A stretch of DNA of 64,000 nucleotides from Rhynchopus euleeides (GCA_963210315.1 OY723311.1:310001-374000), one strand, 5' to 3'; positions 21,098-30,683 are shown, numbered from the stretch's first letter. Numbers and translations are program-made. Notes: a model not told the origin generated them from the letters alone.

Positions 21098-21322
21098 TTC
21101 AAAATGGCATGTTTGAAAAATTCCCAAATTTTGGGTTGGGCGCATTCCCCAGTACGTGGTATTCCACTCCACCGAAATCGAAAAAAAAGTTGATCGTGAA
21201 CTGGCCTGAACCAGCGCAGTTCACGATCAACTTATTTTTCGATTTCGGTGGAGTGGAATACCACTTACTGGGGAATGCGCCCAACCCAAAATTTGGGGAT
21301 TTTTCAAACATGCCATTTTGAA
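21098..21322. mobile_element. 225-bp near-perfect palindromic MITE with TA target
   Basis: Two arms of about 105 bases (from TTCAAAATGGCATG inward to GATCGTGAACTG) are inverted copies with about three differences, around a loop of about 15 bases. TA flanks both sides (21096-21097, 21323-21324). The left end of the composite element shows the empty site (AATACTAATATGGGG near 11444), so the insertion is directly visible. TA targeting fits Tc1/mariner-type mobilisation. Confidence 0.85.
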
Positions 21323-21361
21323 TAGTATTACTTAGTAATTCTATTCGCCCCCCCCCTGTAA

Positions 21362-22690
21362 TCGCTTCCGCTTGAAAAAAAAATCTGCTTGGCACCAAAA
21401 AACGCTTCCTATCCTTTGCACTGCGGCAAGGGGTTTTGCTGTTTTTTTGCACACAAGAAACGATCATTCACTTCATTCAAAAGGACACAGGGGTGATTTT
21501 CGCTCAGAAACGCAGACAAGTGAACCTGCTCCAACAGGTGACAACCTGACACAAGCCAAGACAGGGCGGAAAGGCGCGGCACCCCCAGTTGGCTGCGCCT
21601 ATCCATGTGCCTACCAAGAGTTGGAGTCCCACCAAGCATACCAAGACTAACCGCGCAAGGATGTTGAAGAAGCGCATTAGATAGCTCGACACCAGGGTAG
21701 GTATGACCATCCACGCAGGGCGCTTCGACACTGCAGACTTGGCGTACATCTCCGTGAGATGTACCTTGCCGCGGAGATGCTCCTGTGGGTAGGTGAAGTG
21801 GAAATCCCGGCAAGTGGTTCAAAGCGACCTGCCCTGTTATGTTCGTGGTTTGAATTATTGTTGGTGTAACGCGAGCCACGGCTCATCAGGGCTGCTAGCT
21901 GCACTGCCCCTTCATATTTCACGTATCAGCAAACACTAGCGGAACACGAGACGACACTGGAGTATCAATTCAGTGCGATCACATATGATCCAGTGGGGCA
22001 TCAAGGACTGTACTGACGCAATGGCGGATAAAGCCCACTGGCAGAAACTGATACATCCCGTAAGAATCAACGTATGGCTGTACTGTGTCGTGGCTCAGCA
22101 ACATACCTTGATAGTCAGCAAGTTGTCCAGGCATGCCTGTGCCACCTGCTTGTTCCCAACAGCCACCTGACGCGGCCCGTGTCCCTGTTAGCAAAAAAGA
22201 AGAATTGATGGCGATGGTGGTGTTGTTTTGGACAGCACGATTCTTCCCGTTTGGCAAACACAACTGGGATTGTCGCAAGAATGCACGCTGCATGCTGCGA
22301 CTTTGCCACAATACTCCCCACAACCCCCACCACCAACCTGCCCCGCACGACGGGGTGGTCAGGAGCTTGACATGGAAAGACCCCATGACAGAACCGAGAG
22401 AAAGGCTGCCAAAGTGACTGACAACATGCCATGCCACAGCTTCTGTTGGCTGCCGCACCACCGCGCTGTACAAAGTTTGACACCCCCCCCCCCTCCACAC
22501 CCCGCCCTTGCAAGGACACCAGGCACAGAGGCACATACGGAAGCCGACGGCGGTTTCCACATTGTCGCAAACCCTGCCGCTGCATAGTACTCATCGAGAC
22601 TGACATTCATGACTGCAGCAGACTACCGGGCCTCTGGCCCGGTCCACCGACAGCCAAGCCGGCAGGGGAGAAGGGCTGTGTGCGCGGGGA
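21362..22690. other. Intergenic, no gene recognised
   Basis: About 1.3 kb between the composite element and the foldback element. Overlapping open frames on both strands show no family signature. A C run lies near 22480-22495. Confidence 0.5.
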
Positions 22691-22813
22691 CACGGTGGGA
22701 TCTTGTAAATTTTACATGTATAACTACAAGTATATACATGTATTATACATGTACACGGTGGACTCCAGCGGCCCTAGCGGGAGTCTGGGAGCGGGAGTCT
22801 GAGCGGGTGTCAA

Positions 22814-22900
22814 AGACTCCCGCTAGCGGGAGTCCAGACTCCCGCTAGCGGGAGTCTATACTCCCGCTAGGGGGAGTCTGACTCCCCCTAGCGGGAGTCT
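22814..22900. repeat. Tandem CTAGCGGGAG palindromes, left subterminal block
   Basis: About four copies of the 18-base palindrome ACTCCCGCTAGCGGGAGT and variants. The same block recurs inverted at 25838-25952. They could be transposase binding sites or cruciform-forming DNA. Confidence 0.75.
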
Positions 22901-23090
22901 TTTCACCTATTTTCATCCATTTTTCCCATGATATAGTTACAGTCTACTGGCGTGGGGGGTAAAATCATGGTGGAAGAGGGATGGGGAGGGGCTTGTTTTG
23001 CTTCTGTCAGTTTCCCCGGACTCTGGACTACCTACCTATCCTCCTGGTAGCGGCTACACCTGCGGAGGTGAGCGGTTAGAATTTGAGGTG

Positions 23091-23957
23091 TCAAAGTGCG
23101 GCCATCGCCTGTCGTAGTTGTGTTACACCTTGGGCAAGACAAGCCATCCTGCAGGCCTCATCTTCTTCGTCAGAACTGTCATCCCCCTCCTGCTGTGCGC
23201 GTTGGTCAAGCGTGCTCAAAGTCGCCTCGGATGACACGAATGGTGTGAAAGTCGCCCCCAGCGGGATTGGCATTTTGCACAAGCAGAGCGATAATTTGCG
23301 GTGTCCTTCGGGGAACCGGAACAGGAAGTAGGGCGCGCTGATGGGTTCAACGAAGTCCTGTGTGTTGCAGTGCACAAACCCCTTCTGCAGCTGTGTCAAC
23401 TGTGTGCAAAGAACATACACAGCCAATCTATGAGCGTGTCGGGTGTGCAGACACGGACACAGGATGACTTCTCTATACCCGAGGATCCCGTCCTGCGACA
23501 GGTGCGCAACCTTCCAAGGCATGCCCGATGCGCGCCGCTTCTCTTCTGCCATCGCAAGATCTCTCTCGTAAGTTGCGGAGCTGGCGATTGTAACGGCATC
23601 TTTCTTGCGATGTCCGTTCTCTGCTTCTTCAAATTCGTCGTTGTTCTGCAGAGGCACTGCATCTTCTGGAGCCCACCAATGATGGAGACTGTGTACGTAG
23701 GCATTGCGCGTTGATCCCTTTTCGGCATGCTCCATCAACCAGTGAAATATATGCCCTGAGATCCGAGCACGCAAGAAGGGAATCCGGGCTGACTCATCCT
23801 TGCATCCCCAGAAGCGCCAGGGGATGTCTGCATACCGGAAATGCATGAGGTCTGCAAGGGAGACAAAGAGGTAGCGGAACAAGCCCTTGTAGGTGTGTCC
23901 TGTGACAGGCAAGCACGACCTTCCGGAACTGAGCACCTGTCCCATGCTGCGACACAT
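23091..23957 (-). CDS. Transposon-borne protein of unknown function
   Basis: 288 residues from the ATG at 23957. No family is recognised. The sequence is Trp/His-rich in the first third (YADIPWRFWGCKD, HSLHHWWAPEDAV), with no membrane span or signal peptide. The C-terminus is acidic (EGDDSSDEEDEA) and Ala/Gln-rich. It lies inside the TIR transposon, on the same strand as the piece at 24848-25063. If the hAT-like insertion and one copy of its target duplication are taken out, the two are in the same frame, with a single TGA just before this ATG. A transposase or accessory protein is possible; nothing seen proves it. Confidence 0.5.
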   Translation of the reverse strand: MCRSMGQVLSSGRSCLPVTGHTYKGLFRYLFVSLADLMHFRYADIPWRFWGCKDESARIPFLRARISGHIFHWLMEHAEKGSTRNAYVHSLHHWWAPEDAVPLQNNDEFEEAENGHRKKDAVTIASSATYERDLAMAEEKRRASGMPWKVAHLSQDGILGYREVILCPCLHTRHAHRLAVYVLCTQLTQLQKGFVHCNTQDFVEPISAPYFLFRFPEGHRKLSLCLCKMPIPLGATFTPFVSSEATLSTLDQRAQQEGDDSSDEEDEACRMACLAQGVTQLRQAMAAL

Positions 23958-24011
23958 TCAGTGCAAGGTTTGTACAGGTCTTGTCGAATATTTTTTTGTT
24001 GTCTCATCCAG

Positions 24012-24839
24012 CAGGGGTGGAGCTTGAAATATGGGGTTGCGGGCTGGATCGGGTCAGATCGGGTCAGCCAATTTTTTCTTATGGGTTCCCCCCCGGTTCG
24101 TCTCAGAGATCAGTGCTCGGGCCCAGCCTCCCGCGAGGTACCGGAACCGATATGCAGCCCCGGACGCGCAAGGACTTGGTTACAAGACAAACACATGCCG
24201 TAGGGGGGGTCTGGGAGGCGGAGCTCCCAGCCGCCGGAGGCCACGGTAGTGAACATCTGTGACTTGCGGGCGTACGGATTCTGTGTGAGTTGGCTGCGTC
24301 CTCCTGAGGATACTGAGATTCCCTGATGTAAAGGGCTTGGGTACAAGACAGGCACATGCCACAGGGGGGTCTGGGGGGCGGAGCCCCCCAGCCACCGGAG
24401 GCCACGGTAGTAAACGTCTGTTGCACGGTACGGGTTGGGCAGCTTCATTTGTCCTCTATTGTGACTGTTTGAGGCCTGTGCTCATGTCGCTGGGGTCACT
24501 TTGCTCACGAAACGCCTCCTGGTCACCTTGAGGCCCCAAGGCGAGGAGCCAACTTTTCCGGTTTCCCGAAAATCTATATTTTTTTTCTTTTTTACGCACA
24601 CGACTTTCGCGCGGAAAGTGTCATTCAGCTCTGCCAAACGTGCTCTACACACCACCCCCTTCATCAGGCAAGTGGGTTTGTAAGTGTGTGTGGAAGCGTC
24701 AACGCATCAAACGAAGTATCAACAGTAGAGAAAGAGCGGCAGAGTTGAAGTGACACTTTTACCCCTGACCTGATTTTTTGTGAGGGCCTGCAGAAAATCA
24801 GGTCAGCTGACCCGAAAAAACCCCCAAGCTCCACCCCTG
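24012..24839. mobile_element. Non-autonomous hAT-like element, 828 bp
   Basis: Inverted ends CAGGGGTGGAGCTTG (24012, and inverse ending 24839) are flanked by the exact 8-bp repeat TCATCCAG at 24004-24011 and 24840-24847. There is no coding capacity. The interior (24185-24425) has two units ending in the GGGGGGCTCCGCCCCC hairpin. These are homologous to the interior of the element at 3999-5161 but in the opposite orientation. It interrupts the transposon-borne coding region. Confidence 0.85.
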
Positions 24840-24847
24840 TCATCCAG

Positions 24848-25063
24848 TACCCTGATCAGCCGCATGGCGAGCCCCTTGCAGTCATGGAGTGCTGGGGTGA
24901 CGTAGCGGGCATTGGGAAGCACACCTGCCAAGAGGGAGGGGTAGCCAGCCTCTTTCATCTCAGAGAGAGTCAGGTGCGGGTATCGATGCACCTGTTGATA
25001 CCAGCGTTCTTCTGGGATGTCGCACAGTGAGCATCGGTGCCCTCGCCCCCCGCATCGCCTCAT
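24848..25063 (-). pseudogene. N-terminal piece of transposon-borne gene, cut by the hAT-like element
   Basis: The frame starts at the ATG at 25063 and has a Cys pair (HRCSLCDI) near its start, like the first half of a zinc finger. It is cut by the hAT-like insertion after RLIRVLD. The frame then runs into the inserted element. The function is unknown; see the frame at 23091-23957. Confidence 0.45.
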
Positions 25064-25079
25064 TGTTGCCCACTGCTGA

Positions 25080-25179
25080 TCTATACTCCCGCTAGCGGGA
25101 GTTGGACTCCCCCTAGTTGAGACTCCCGAAAAGGGTTAAACCCGGTAGTGGTACCCTACCCCCGCTGGAGTCCACCGTG
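25080..25179. repeat. Second, internal copy of the TIR transposon right end
   Basis: The block from CCCGCTAGCGGGAG to CGCTGGAGTCCACCGTG repeats the outer right end (about 25905-25983) with a small insertion of about 15 bases. It suggests a partial copy of the same family joined inside the element, or an end duplication. Confidence 0.7.
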
Positions 25180-25329
25180 CAAGGCCGGATCAGCCCACGG
25201 GTGGGTTTGAGGAAGAAATCTGGGGGGGGCAAATTTTGCTGCGACTTCCGGTTTCACCCGGCCGAACTCCAGCATCTATCCAGACCCACGGTGCCAAGCC
25301 GTTCGCCCGTGTCGCGATCATTCGCGGCT

Positions 25330-25710
25330 TCAGGCTGCCCCCGACGACACGTTTGTATCCTGCACCTTGCCATACTTCGCCTCCACCTTGTATATGACGG
25401 AGAGCGCCCTCCTTCCGCATCGTTGCGACTTCCCTGACAGCGAACTTATCCATGTCAGGGAAGACATGGCGATGATTGCGTTGGCCACCTGGGTGCTGTG
25501 CTGGTGGAGCTCCTTGCTCAACACCGTTGCTAGGAGCCTTCTAATGGATCCCAGTGTCAGCACACTGCCCCCTTTTTTAACAGGGAAGGCCGTGCAAAAA
25601 TCATGCACAATGTTCGTCGCCTCCGCAGCCTCGGGACTCTCTGCGCTCTTCTTCTTCTTAATCGACTTTGCCGCCGGCTTCGCTGCCGGCTTCGTTGTCG
25701 TCTTCCCCAT
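25330..25710 (-). CDS. Small Lys/Ala-tailed protein, weakly histone H2B-like, inside the TIR transposon
   Basis: 126 residues from the ATG at 25710. The first 25 residues are a histone-like basic tail (KPAAKPAAKSIKKKK). The segment TLGSIRRLLATVLSKELHQH aligns by eye with the last helices of H2B (TLGxxELQTAVRLVLPxxLAKH in trypanosomatids), including the VL...L..H spacing. The first histone-fold helix and much of the long central helix are not visible, and the C-terminus (after about residue 90) does not match. This may therefore be a diverged or partial histone-fold protein, or only a chance likeness. It lies between the internal and outer right ends of the transposon, in a different frame from the other element genes. 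Confidence 0.35.
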   Translation of the reverse strand: MGKTTTKPAAKPAAKSIKKKKSAESPEAAEATNIVHDFCTAFPVKKGGSVLTLGSIRRLLATVLSKELHQHSTQVANAIIAMSSLTWISSLSGKSQRCGRRALSVIYKVEAKYGKVQDTNVSSGAA

Positions 25711-25837
25711 TTTTGTGAATCAGGTCTGCGAGCTGGGATGGGTGGAAACGTCCGTTTCGTTTGGTGTGGCTGTACTTCAGTGACGAGTGCCACATTGCAT
25801 AGGTATCATGGGAAAAATGAGTGAAAATAGGTGAAAA

Positions 25838-25952
25838 GACTCCCGCTAGGGGGAGTCAGACTCCCCCTAGCGGGAGTATAGACTCCCGCTAGCGGGAGTC
25901 TATACTCCCGCTAGCGGGAGTTGGACTCCCCCTAGTTGAGACTCCCGAAAAG
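25838..25952. repeat. Tandem CTAGCGGGAG palindromes, right subterminal block
   Basis: Inverted counterpart of 22814-22900, just inside the right end of the 3.2-kb transposon. Confidence 0.75.
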
Positions 25953-26162
25953 GGTTACCCTACCCCCGCTGGAGTCCACCGTGTATAATACTTGCATGTC
26001 AACTATTATACATGTATAATACATGTATATGCCTGAAATATACATGTATATCAAGTAAAAATACAAGTATAATAGTTGACATGCAAGTATTATACTTGTA
26101 TTTTTACTTGATATACATGTATTTTACATGTATATTTCAGGCATATACATGTATTATACATG

Positions 26163-26979
26163 GGCTCGTCCCATAACCCCCCCCCCCAAAGTGGCCTTTT
26201 TGGGATTTTTCGCTGAAAACCTGAAAGATCCAGGACAAAACCGGTCCTGACCCCCAAACCTGGCCCAAAAGTGATATCTGGGGCTATCCGGGGGTTTCCT
26301 GGGGCAAGTGAGGGTGCAGGGGGGTCTGATTCTGGTGGTGATTTCCTCTCCCACGGCCTTTCTTCGAGGGGGCTCCTCCCCCCCTGAAACCACCTCTTCC
26401 GGGCCTTGACTGAAGCCCTCTCATCCGGACACACGTTCTCAAGCGGGTTGCGTGTGCTGTTCAGAGTTCTTTGTTTTATGCCAGGAAACTTGCACACCCT
26501 TGTCGTGGGGTTTGAGCTTGAACAATCTGACTATCTCGGAGAGTCTGAGAGTATGCCAGCGCTGATCTGCCGCCCTGTGCTTGTAGCAACGGGCAGAATG
26601 ATAGTGTTTCTTCTGTTCGTGCTTTGCGGCTTTCGGTAACTTGATGACAGGACTTGATGTTGCTGGACAGTTCTGGCGATTGCCAACACTGTCGAGGACC
26701 CTCGCCTCAAGTGTTTCTGAATCTTCAGTCAAGGCCCGGAAGAGGTGGTTTCAGGGGGGGAGGAGCCCCCTCGAAGAAAGGCCGTGGGAGAGGAAATCAC
26801 CACCAGAATCAGACCCCCCTGCACCCCCATTTGCCCCAGGAAACCCCCGGATAGCCCCAGATATCACTTTTGGGCCAGGTTTGGGGGTCAGGACCGGTTA
26901 TGTCCTGTATTTTTCAGGTTTTCAGCAAAAAACCCCAAAAAGGCCACTTTGGGGGGGGGGGGGGTTTTGGGACGAGGCC
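26163..26979. mobile_element. TIR element with about 250-bp arms and 5-bp target duplication
   Basis: The ends read GGCTCGTCCC (26163) and, inverted, GGCCTCGTCCC (26979). About 250 bases on each side are inverted copies, through CTGAAACCACCTCTTCC, leaving about 320 bases of unique middle. ACATG is present on both sides (26158-26162, 26980-26984) but once in the matching stretch of foldback copy 2, so the duplication is real. Superfamily not assigned; no coding capacity. Confidence 0.82.
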
Positions 26980-27019
26980 ACATGTATAATAGTTGACATG
27001 CAAGTATTATACATGTATA

Positions 27020-27829
27020 CCGTAAACGGAAAAAGGGTGGACCGTAAAAATGTTCCAAGTTCCCAAAAAAAGGCCAAACGTTCCATCTTTTTTACGGTCC
27101 ACCATTTATTGGGACTGAATATGGAAAAGACAATGCGATTTTCGCCCGCGGGCTGGTGGGTTGCGGGGCGCGGACTGCGGCCTCCACGCCGCAGACTCCC
27201 GCACGTAGGCCTCCCGACCTCCCAGCTTTGGACCCTCCCTCCACCACCGCAACCAACACCAGCAAGAGAAGCAAGTCCTCCCTGCGTGTGGAAAGGGCAC
27301 GATCACCACCACTCACCTCGAGACTCACCCACCACCACACCTCGAGAAGTGTAGTACCATGCAAGGAGCGTTCCGGTAGAAGTAAAAGTAGAACCTGCTG
27401 CACGAGCCCACAAAAGCAGCCACAGTACGGCAGGGCGCGCAGACAGAAGCTGAGACCACCGGGCTCCCTCCAGATATAAATTCGTGAATCAGTGCCCGGA
27501 AAATTCAGGGAAATCGTACTCCTTTAGTGTAGTACACCCTGCAGTAACTGTGGGAGAACAGTTCCCGGACGATAGTGAGCGCACACTCTGTGTTGAGACC
27601 CTGTGGTGTTAATCCTGCAGCTTCAGTCGTGCGATTTCCTTGGTTCCTTCGCGACTTCGTCGCGAAGGAATTCGTAAAAAAATCCGCCAAGTCCACTATC
27701 CCAACCGTAAAATAGGTGGACCGTAAAAATGTTCCAAGTTCCGGAAAAATCCCATTTGTTCCATCTTTTTTACGGTCCACCTATAGTACGGTTCACCTTT
27801 ATTACGGTCCACAATATTTCCGTTTACGG
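27020..27829. mobile_element. TIR element CCGTAAACGG, TA target, with inner foldback arms
   Basis: CCGTAAACGGAAA at 27020 is mirrored at 27829, with TA on both sides (27018-27019, 27830-27831) and one TA in the uninterrupted foldback copy 2. Each end also has its own short foldback, GGTGGACCGTAAAAATG ... TTTTTTACGGTCCACC (27043-27107 and 27715-27782). The interior has no recognised gene. It includes the segment shared with the Patched-like gene's flank (about 27573-27660). Confidence 0.8.
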
Positions 27830-27884
27830 TAATACATGTATATACTTGTAGTTATACATGTAAAATTTACAAGATCCCACCGTG

Positions 27885-29312
27885 GAGGGGCGGGAACCCC
27901 CCCACCCCCACCCCCAAGCCACTCCGCAACACACCCGCCCCGTTGTCGGGGAGGGGGGTGGAGGGGGTGGGCGATCTGTGCGGGGGTTTGATGGGGGTGG
28001 GCGGGTGGGTGGTTTGCTTGTATGTGGGACCCAGCACACTTTTGCACGGCAGGGGGACATCCCGCAGGGAGTGCGAACACGACGCAGATTTTTTCACACA
28101 CCACTGTGATATCGTGTCGGTCGCATCGATTATATTATATTCCCTGTTTTGCTTGGCATCCTGCCTGCCGCTTGAGGGCGGACCACACAGTGAGTTTAAC
28201 ACGTCCTCTGCCGGGCACTAGCGCTGTTGTAAATGGCATTACCTCCACAATACCTAACGGGTGGGAGAAAGGGGGCATCGTGAGACTGGATTCCGGCGGT
28301 GAACATTTGCTGCGCAAGGGCTGCCGCGTTGTGGCCACACAAAAGGCTCTTGAGGGCAGGCCCACACGAAGGCAGTCACGGAGCACCGCTAGTCTCTGCT
28401 GCGAACCAGCCGGAACAACCCGGCTCTGCCTTCACCATCATTCGTTCCGTTCCGGATGGTGTCTGTCAGATGAACAACCGCAGTCCCAACGTGGCTAGCC
28501 GATCGGAATAGCGGGGGGGAGTGGAGGTGTGGGATGTGTGAGGATGTTGATGTAAAACAGATAGACGGCTGGAGGGAGACTGGGGGGCCTTCGGCCAGAG
28601 GTGTAGAAAAGTAGGAAAAGGTGTGAACACCCCCTCGGTCTGATCAGGCGCCCACCCCTCCCCCCCCCCCCCTGACACAGATTGGACACAGAGAGTCGAT
28701 GATGCCCTTCCCCGCGGGCTTGATGAGAGGTTCTTCCACAACACGCAAGTTTTAGTTTTGTTACAACATTCGCCCCCCCCCCCCTCCCACCCCAGCACCC
28801 CCACACACTGAAAAAACTGCGCTGCGCGATACGAGCGAGCAAAGTCAAATTGCAAGTCAGCTGATGCGCATGATACGCGGTGCATTCGCCGCACATTTTT
28901 GAGCTTTTTGAAAAAAAGCATGACGCACACACAGACACACACATCACGCAAGAAAAGGGGGAATTGAAAACACGCTGGCTCTGGGCGGACACACAGGCAC
29001 TCGCGACATATCCACACGACTTCTCTCCGAGATCCTCGCCTTCAACATGCCCTGGGGCCCCACAGGCCACACACATGATTTACCTGGAGCTGTGCAGAAC
29101 GCACCGAGCACCCTGCCCCTGATGCTATCTCAGCTGCCCCACATGACAATGGGTTTCGGCTGAGCCCATGCCGCGGCGATCGCTCTGATGCGGCACCCAC
29201 ACCACACCACACCACGCAATCGTCACAGGATATACCGCAAAGGGGCTGCCCACACCGCAACCCATAGATCACACCCACTCTACCAGCCAACATTCGCCCC
29301 TGCGCAGCAGCA
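27885..29312. other. Intergenic, no gene recognised
   Basis: About 1.4 kb between the foldback and the transporter stop codon. G/C runs lie near 27898-27920, 28658-28672 and 28772-28785. Frames are short and overlap on both strands. Confidence 0.5.
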
Positions 29313-30683
29313 TCACACCACGCCAGGTCTCGTTGCGTCGACAGGTTGCATTTCCACAGGCGGCACCTCTGGCACTGGAGCCTGTTGCCCTCCCGCGGGT
29401 TCGGCACTGCCGCCACCACACGACTTGAGCATCCGTTCTTCCGAGCCCGAGCCCGACATGGAGGGCGACACTTCGCCCTGTTCTTCGGTCTCAGGGCCGC
29501 TGGCACCGCCTGCCTGAGCCTCACTCTCGCCGTGCCCTGCCGCCGGAGGGGGGGGTGCCTGCACGAGTGGCCAGGTGAACAGAACGACAGCGCCCAGCGC
29601 CGTGACAGTCCCGATGACGCGCAAGGGGGTGACGTCCTTCTGGGTGTACCCCAGCGAGCCTGTGGAGTCGAAAACAAAGGCGGTTGATAGTTGTGCCGCA
29701 ACCAAGGCGCAGTAGTATGTCGCAGCGCCCAACGCGGGGACCGCGATCACCGCGGAGGTGACAAACGCCACACCGAGGAAGCCCCCGAACCAGACGTAGG
29801 GGTCGGCGTCTGGGTAGATGTCGGGCTCCTCCCCCGTCACAAGCATCGCGACGCTGCAGACCACCGCGAGGAAAAGGACACCCCCTGCGAAGGACACAAC
29901 CGTGGCACGGAAGGGCGTCCCCACGATGTCCTGCATCGACCTGTTGAGCGCGGCCTGCACCGGGTTGGCGAAGCCTGCGACAAACGTCCCCACGGATATC
30001 AGGATCCGCTCGGCAGTTCCGATGTCGCTGCCCCCGTCGTCATCGCTGCTCCCGGGCTCCTGAACCATCACCGCCCCGGCGAGGAGAAGGGCAAGCGCCG
30101 CAGCCTTCCGCTTTGTGATGCTCTGCTGCTTGAGCCCGAGCCACCCCATCCTGTCCATTGCGAGAGACATGCACATCGTCCCCGCCACCAGGATGACGAA
30201 GTAGAGCGCCACGCCGATCCTGGGTGTAAACACCACAGAGCAGGTGACGTAGAACGCACCGCATGGCCCCCCGAGGTAGCTCCGGATCAGCTCCGCTCGC
30301 GATTTGGTCGGCGGGTGCGGCTGCCCTGCTGCAGTCTCGCCAGAGGGGGCTTCTGATGGAGGGCCCGGCGGTGCGTCAGGGCGGTGGGAATCTCCCGACT
30401 GCGCCTTCGCCTCGGGCCCCCGGAGGGCGTCCCGGAGTGCAGGCGGGGGGGGCGGGCTCCCGTTGCAGAAGAAGACATCCGACATGTCTGTCTTGTGAAT
30501 CAGGGCGACAACGACGATAACGGCGAGGCCGACAGAGAAGTTGATCAGGGCAGCGACGAGGGCAGGCAGCGGCTTCCCCGCAGCGCCGATCCCCTTCTCC
30601 GACAGCTGGGTGTTGATCCCGGTCTGCACGACGCTGAGGCACCCCGCAAGCAGCGCCAGCAGCAGGGCTGAGACCCGATCCAT
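29313..30683 (-). CDS. DMT-superfamily transporter of the DUF606 (YdcZ) type, fused tandem halves
   Basis: 456 residues from the ATG at 30683, without introns. The first half has INTQLSEKGIGAAGKPLPAL, GGPCGAFYVTCSVVFTPRIG and VALYFVILVAGTMCMSLAMD. The second has ANPVQAALNRSMQDIVGTPF, FGGFLGVAFVTSAVIAVPAL and VAAQLSTAFVFDSTG. These are the repeated signatures of bacterial DUF606 drug/metabolite transporters; bacterial proteins usually carry one half. About ten membrane spans are expected. A Pro/Gly/Glu-rich loop (about residues 75-130) separates the early spans and a cytosolic tail follows the last. Substrate unknown. The family is mainly prokaryotic, so an old horizontal transfer is plausible. 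Codon and base use match the other genes. A pyrimidine tract and an AG lie about 16 bases before the ATG. Confidence 0.85.
   Translation of the reverse strand: MDRVSALLLALLAGCLSVVQTGINTQLSEKGIGAAGKPLPALVAALINFSVGLAVIVVVALIHKTDMSDVFFCNGSPPPPPALRDALRGPEAKAQSGDSHRPDAPPGPPSEAPSGETAAGQPHPPTKSRAELIRSYLGGPCGAFYVTCSVVFTPRIGVALYFVILVAGTMCMSLAMDRMGWLGLKQQSITKRKAAALALLLAGAVMVQEPGSSDDDGGSDIGTAERILISVGTFVAGFANPVQAALNRSMQDIVGTPFRATVVSFAGGVLFLAVVCSVAMLVTGEEPDIYPDADPYVWFGGFLGVAFVTSAVIAVPALGAATYYCALVAAQLSTAFVFDSTGSLGYTQKDVTPLRVIGTVTALGAVVLFTWPLVQAPPPPAAGHGESEAQAGGASGPETEEQGEVSPSMSGSGSEERMLKSCGGGSAEPAGGQQAPVPEVPPVEMQPVDATRPGVV

Larger units (their letters stand above)
11411..21361. mobile_element. Composite TIR element split by LINE, VIPER-like and MITE insertions
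   Basis: The left end (TTACAGGGGGG at 11411, then GAATTACTAAGTAATACTA and TATGGGGCTGTCGGGCCAGT) reappears inverted at the right end, finishing at 21361. Both ends then pass into A/T-rich arrays of CACAAAAAATCGC-type motifs in both orientations. Remnants of the host element are 11411-11607, 16041-16574 and 20931-21361. No gene of its own was seen and no target duplication could be read. It therefore looks like a foldback or MITE-type element that served as a landing site. Confidence 0.65.
22754..25983. mobile_element. 3.2-kb TIR transposon with CTAGCGGGAG palindromes, TA target
   Basis: CACGGTGGACTCCAGCG at 22754 is mirrored at 25983, with TA duplicated at 22752-22753 and 25984-25985. Subterminal blocks of ACTCCCGCTAGCGGGAGT and then TTTTCACCTATTTTCA are also mirrored, giving long TIRs of roughly 180 bases. 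It is the only TIR element here long enough for genes, and it holds three minus-strand frames (below). The TA target suggests the Tc1/mariner or a related group, but no DDE motif was identified. Its terminal octamer CACGGTGG is shared with the foldback it sits in. Confidence 0.8.
22691..27884. mobile_element. ACATGTA-rich foldback element, copy 1, holding three nested elements
   Basis: CACGGTGGGATCTTG at 22691 and its inverse ending at 27884 bound the element. The inner ends are made of ACATGTAT, CTTGCATG and similar palindromic blocks. Only about 330 bases belong to the element itself (22691-22753, 25984-26162, 26980-27019, 27830-27884). The rest is insertions at 22754, 26163 and 27020. Copy 2 at 33995-35052 gives the uninterrupted order and confirms each junction. 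Flanking GA on both sides may be a 2-bp target duplication. Confidence 0.82.

Noticed and set aside
22814-25952. CTAGCGGGAG repeats considered as a CRISPR-like array
   Set aside because: Units are contiguous palindromes with no spacers and are mirrored at the two ends of a transposon.
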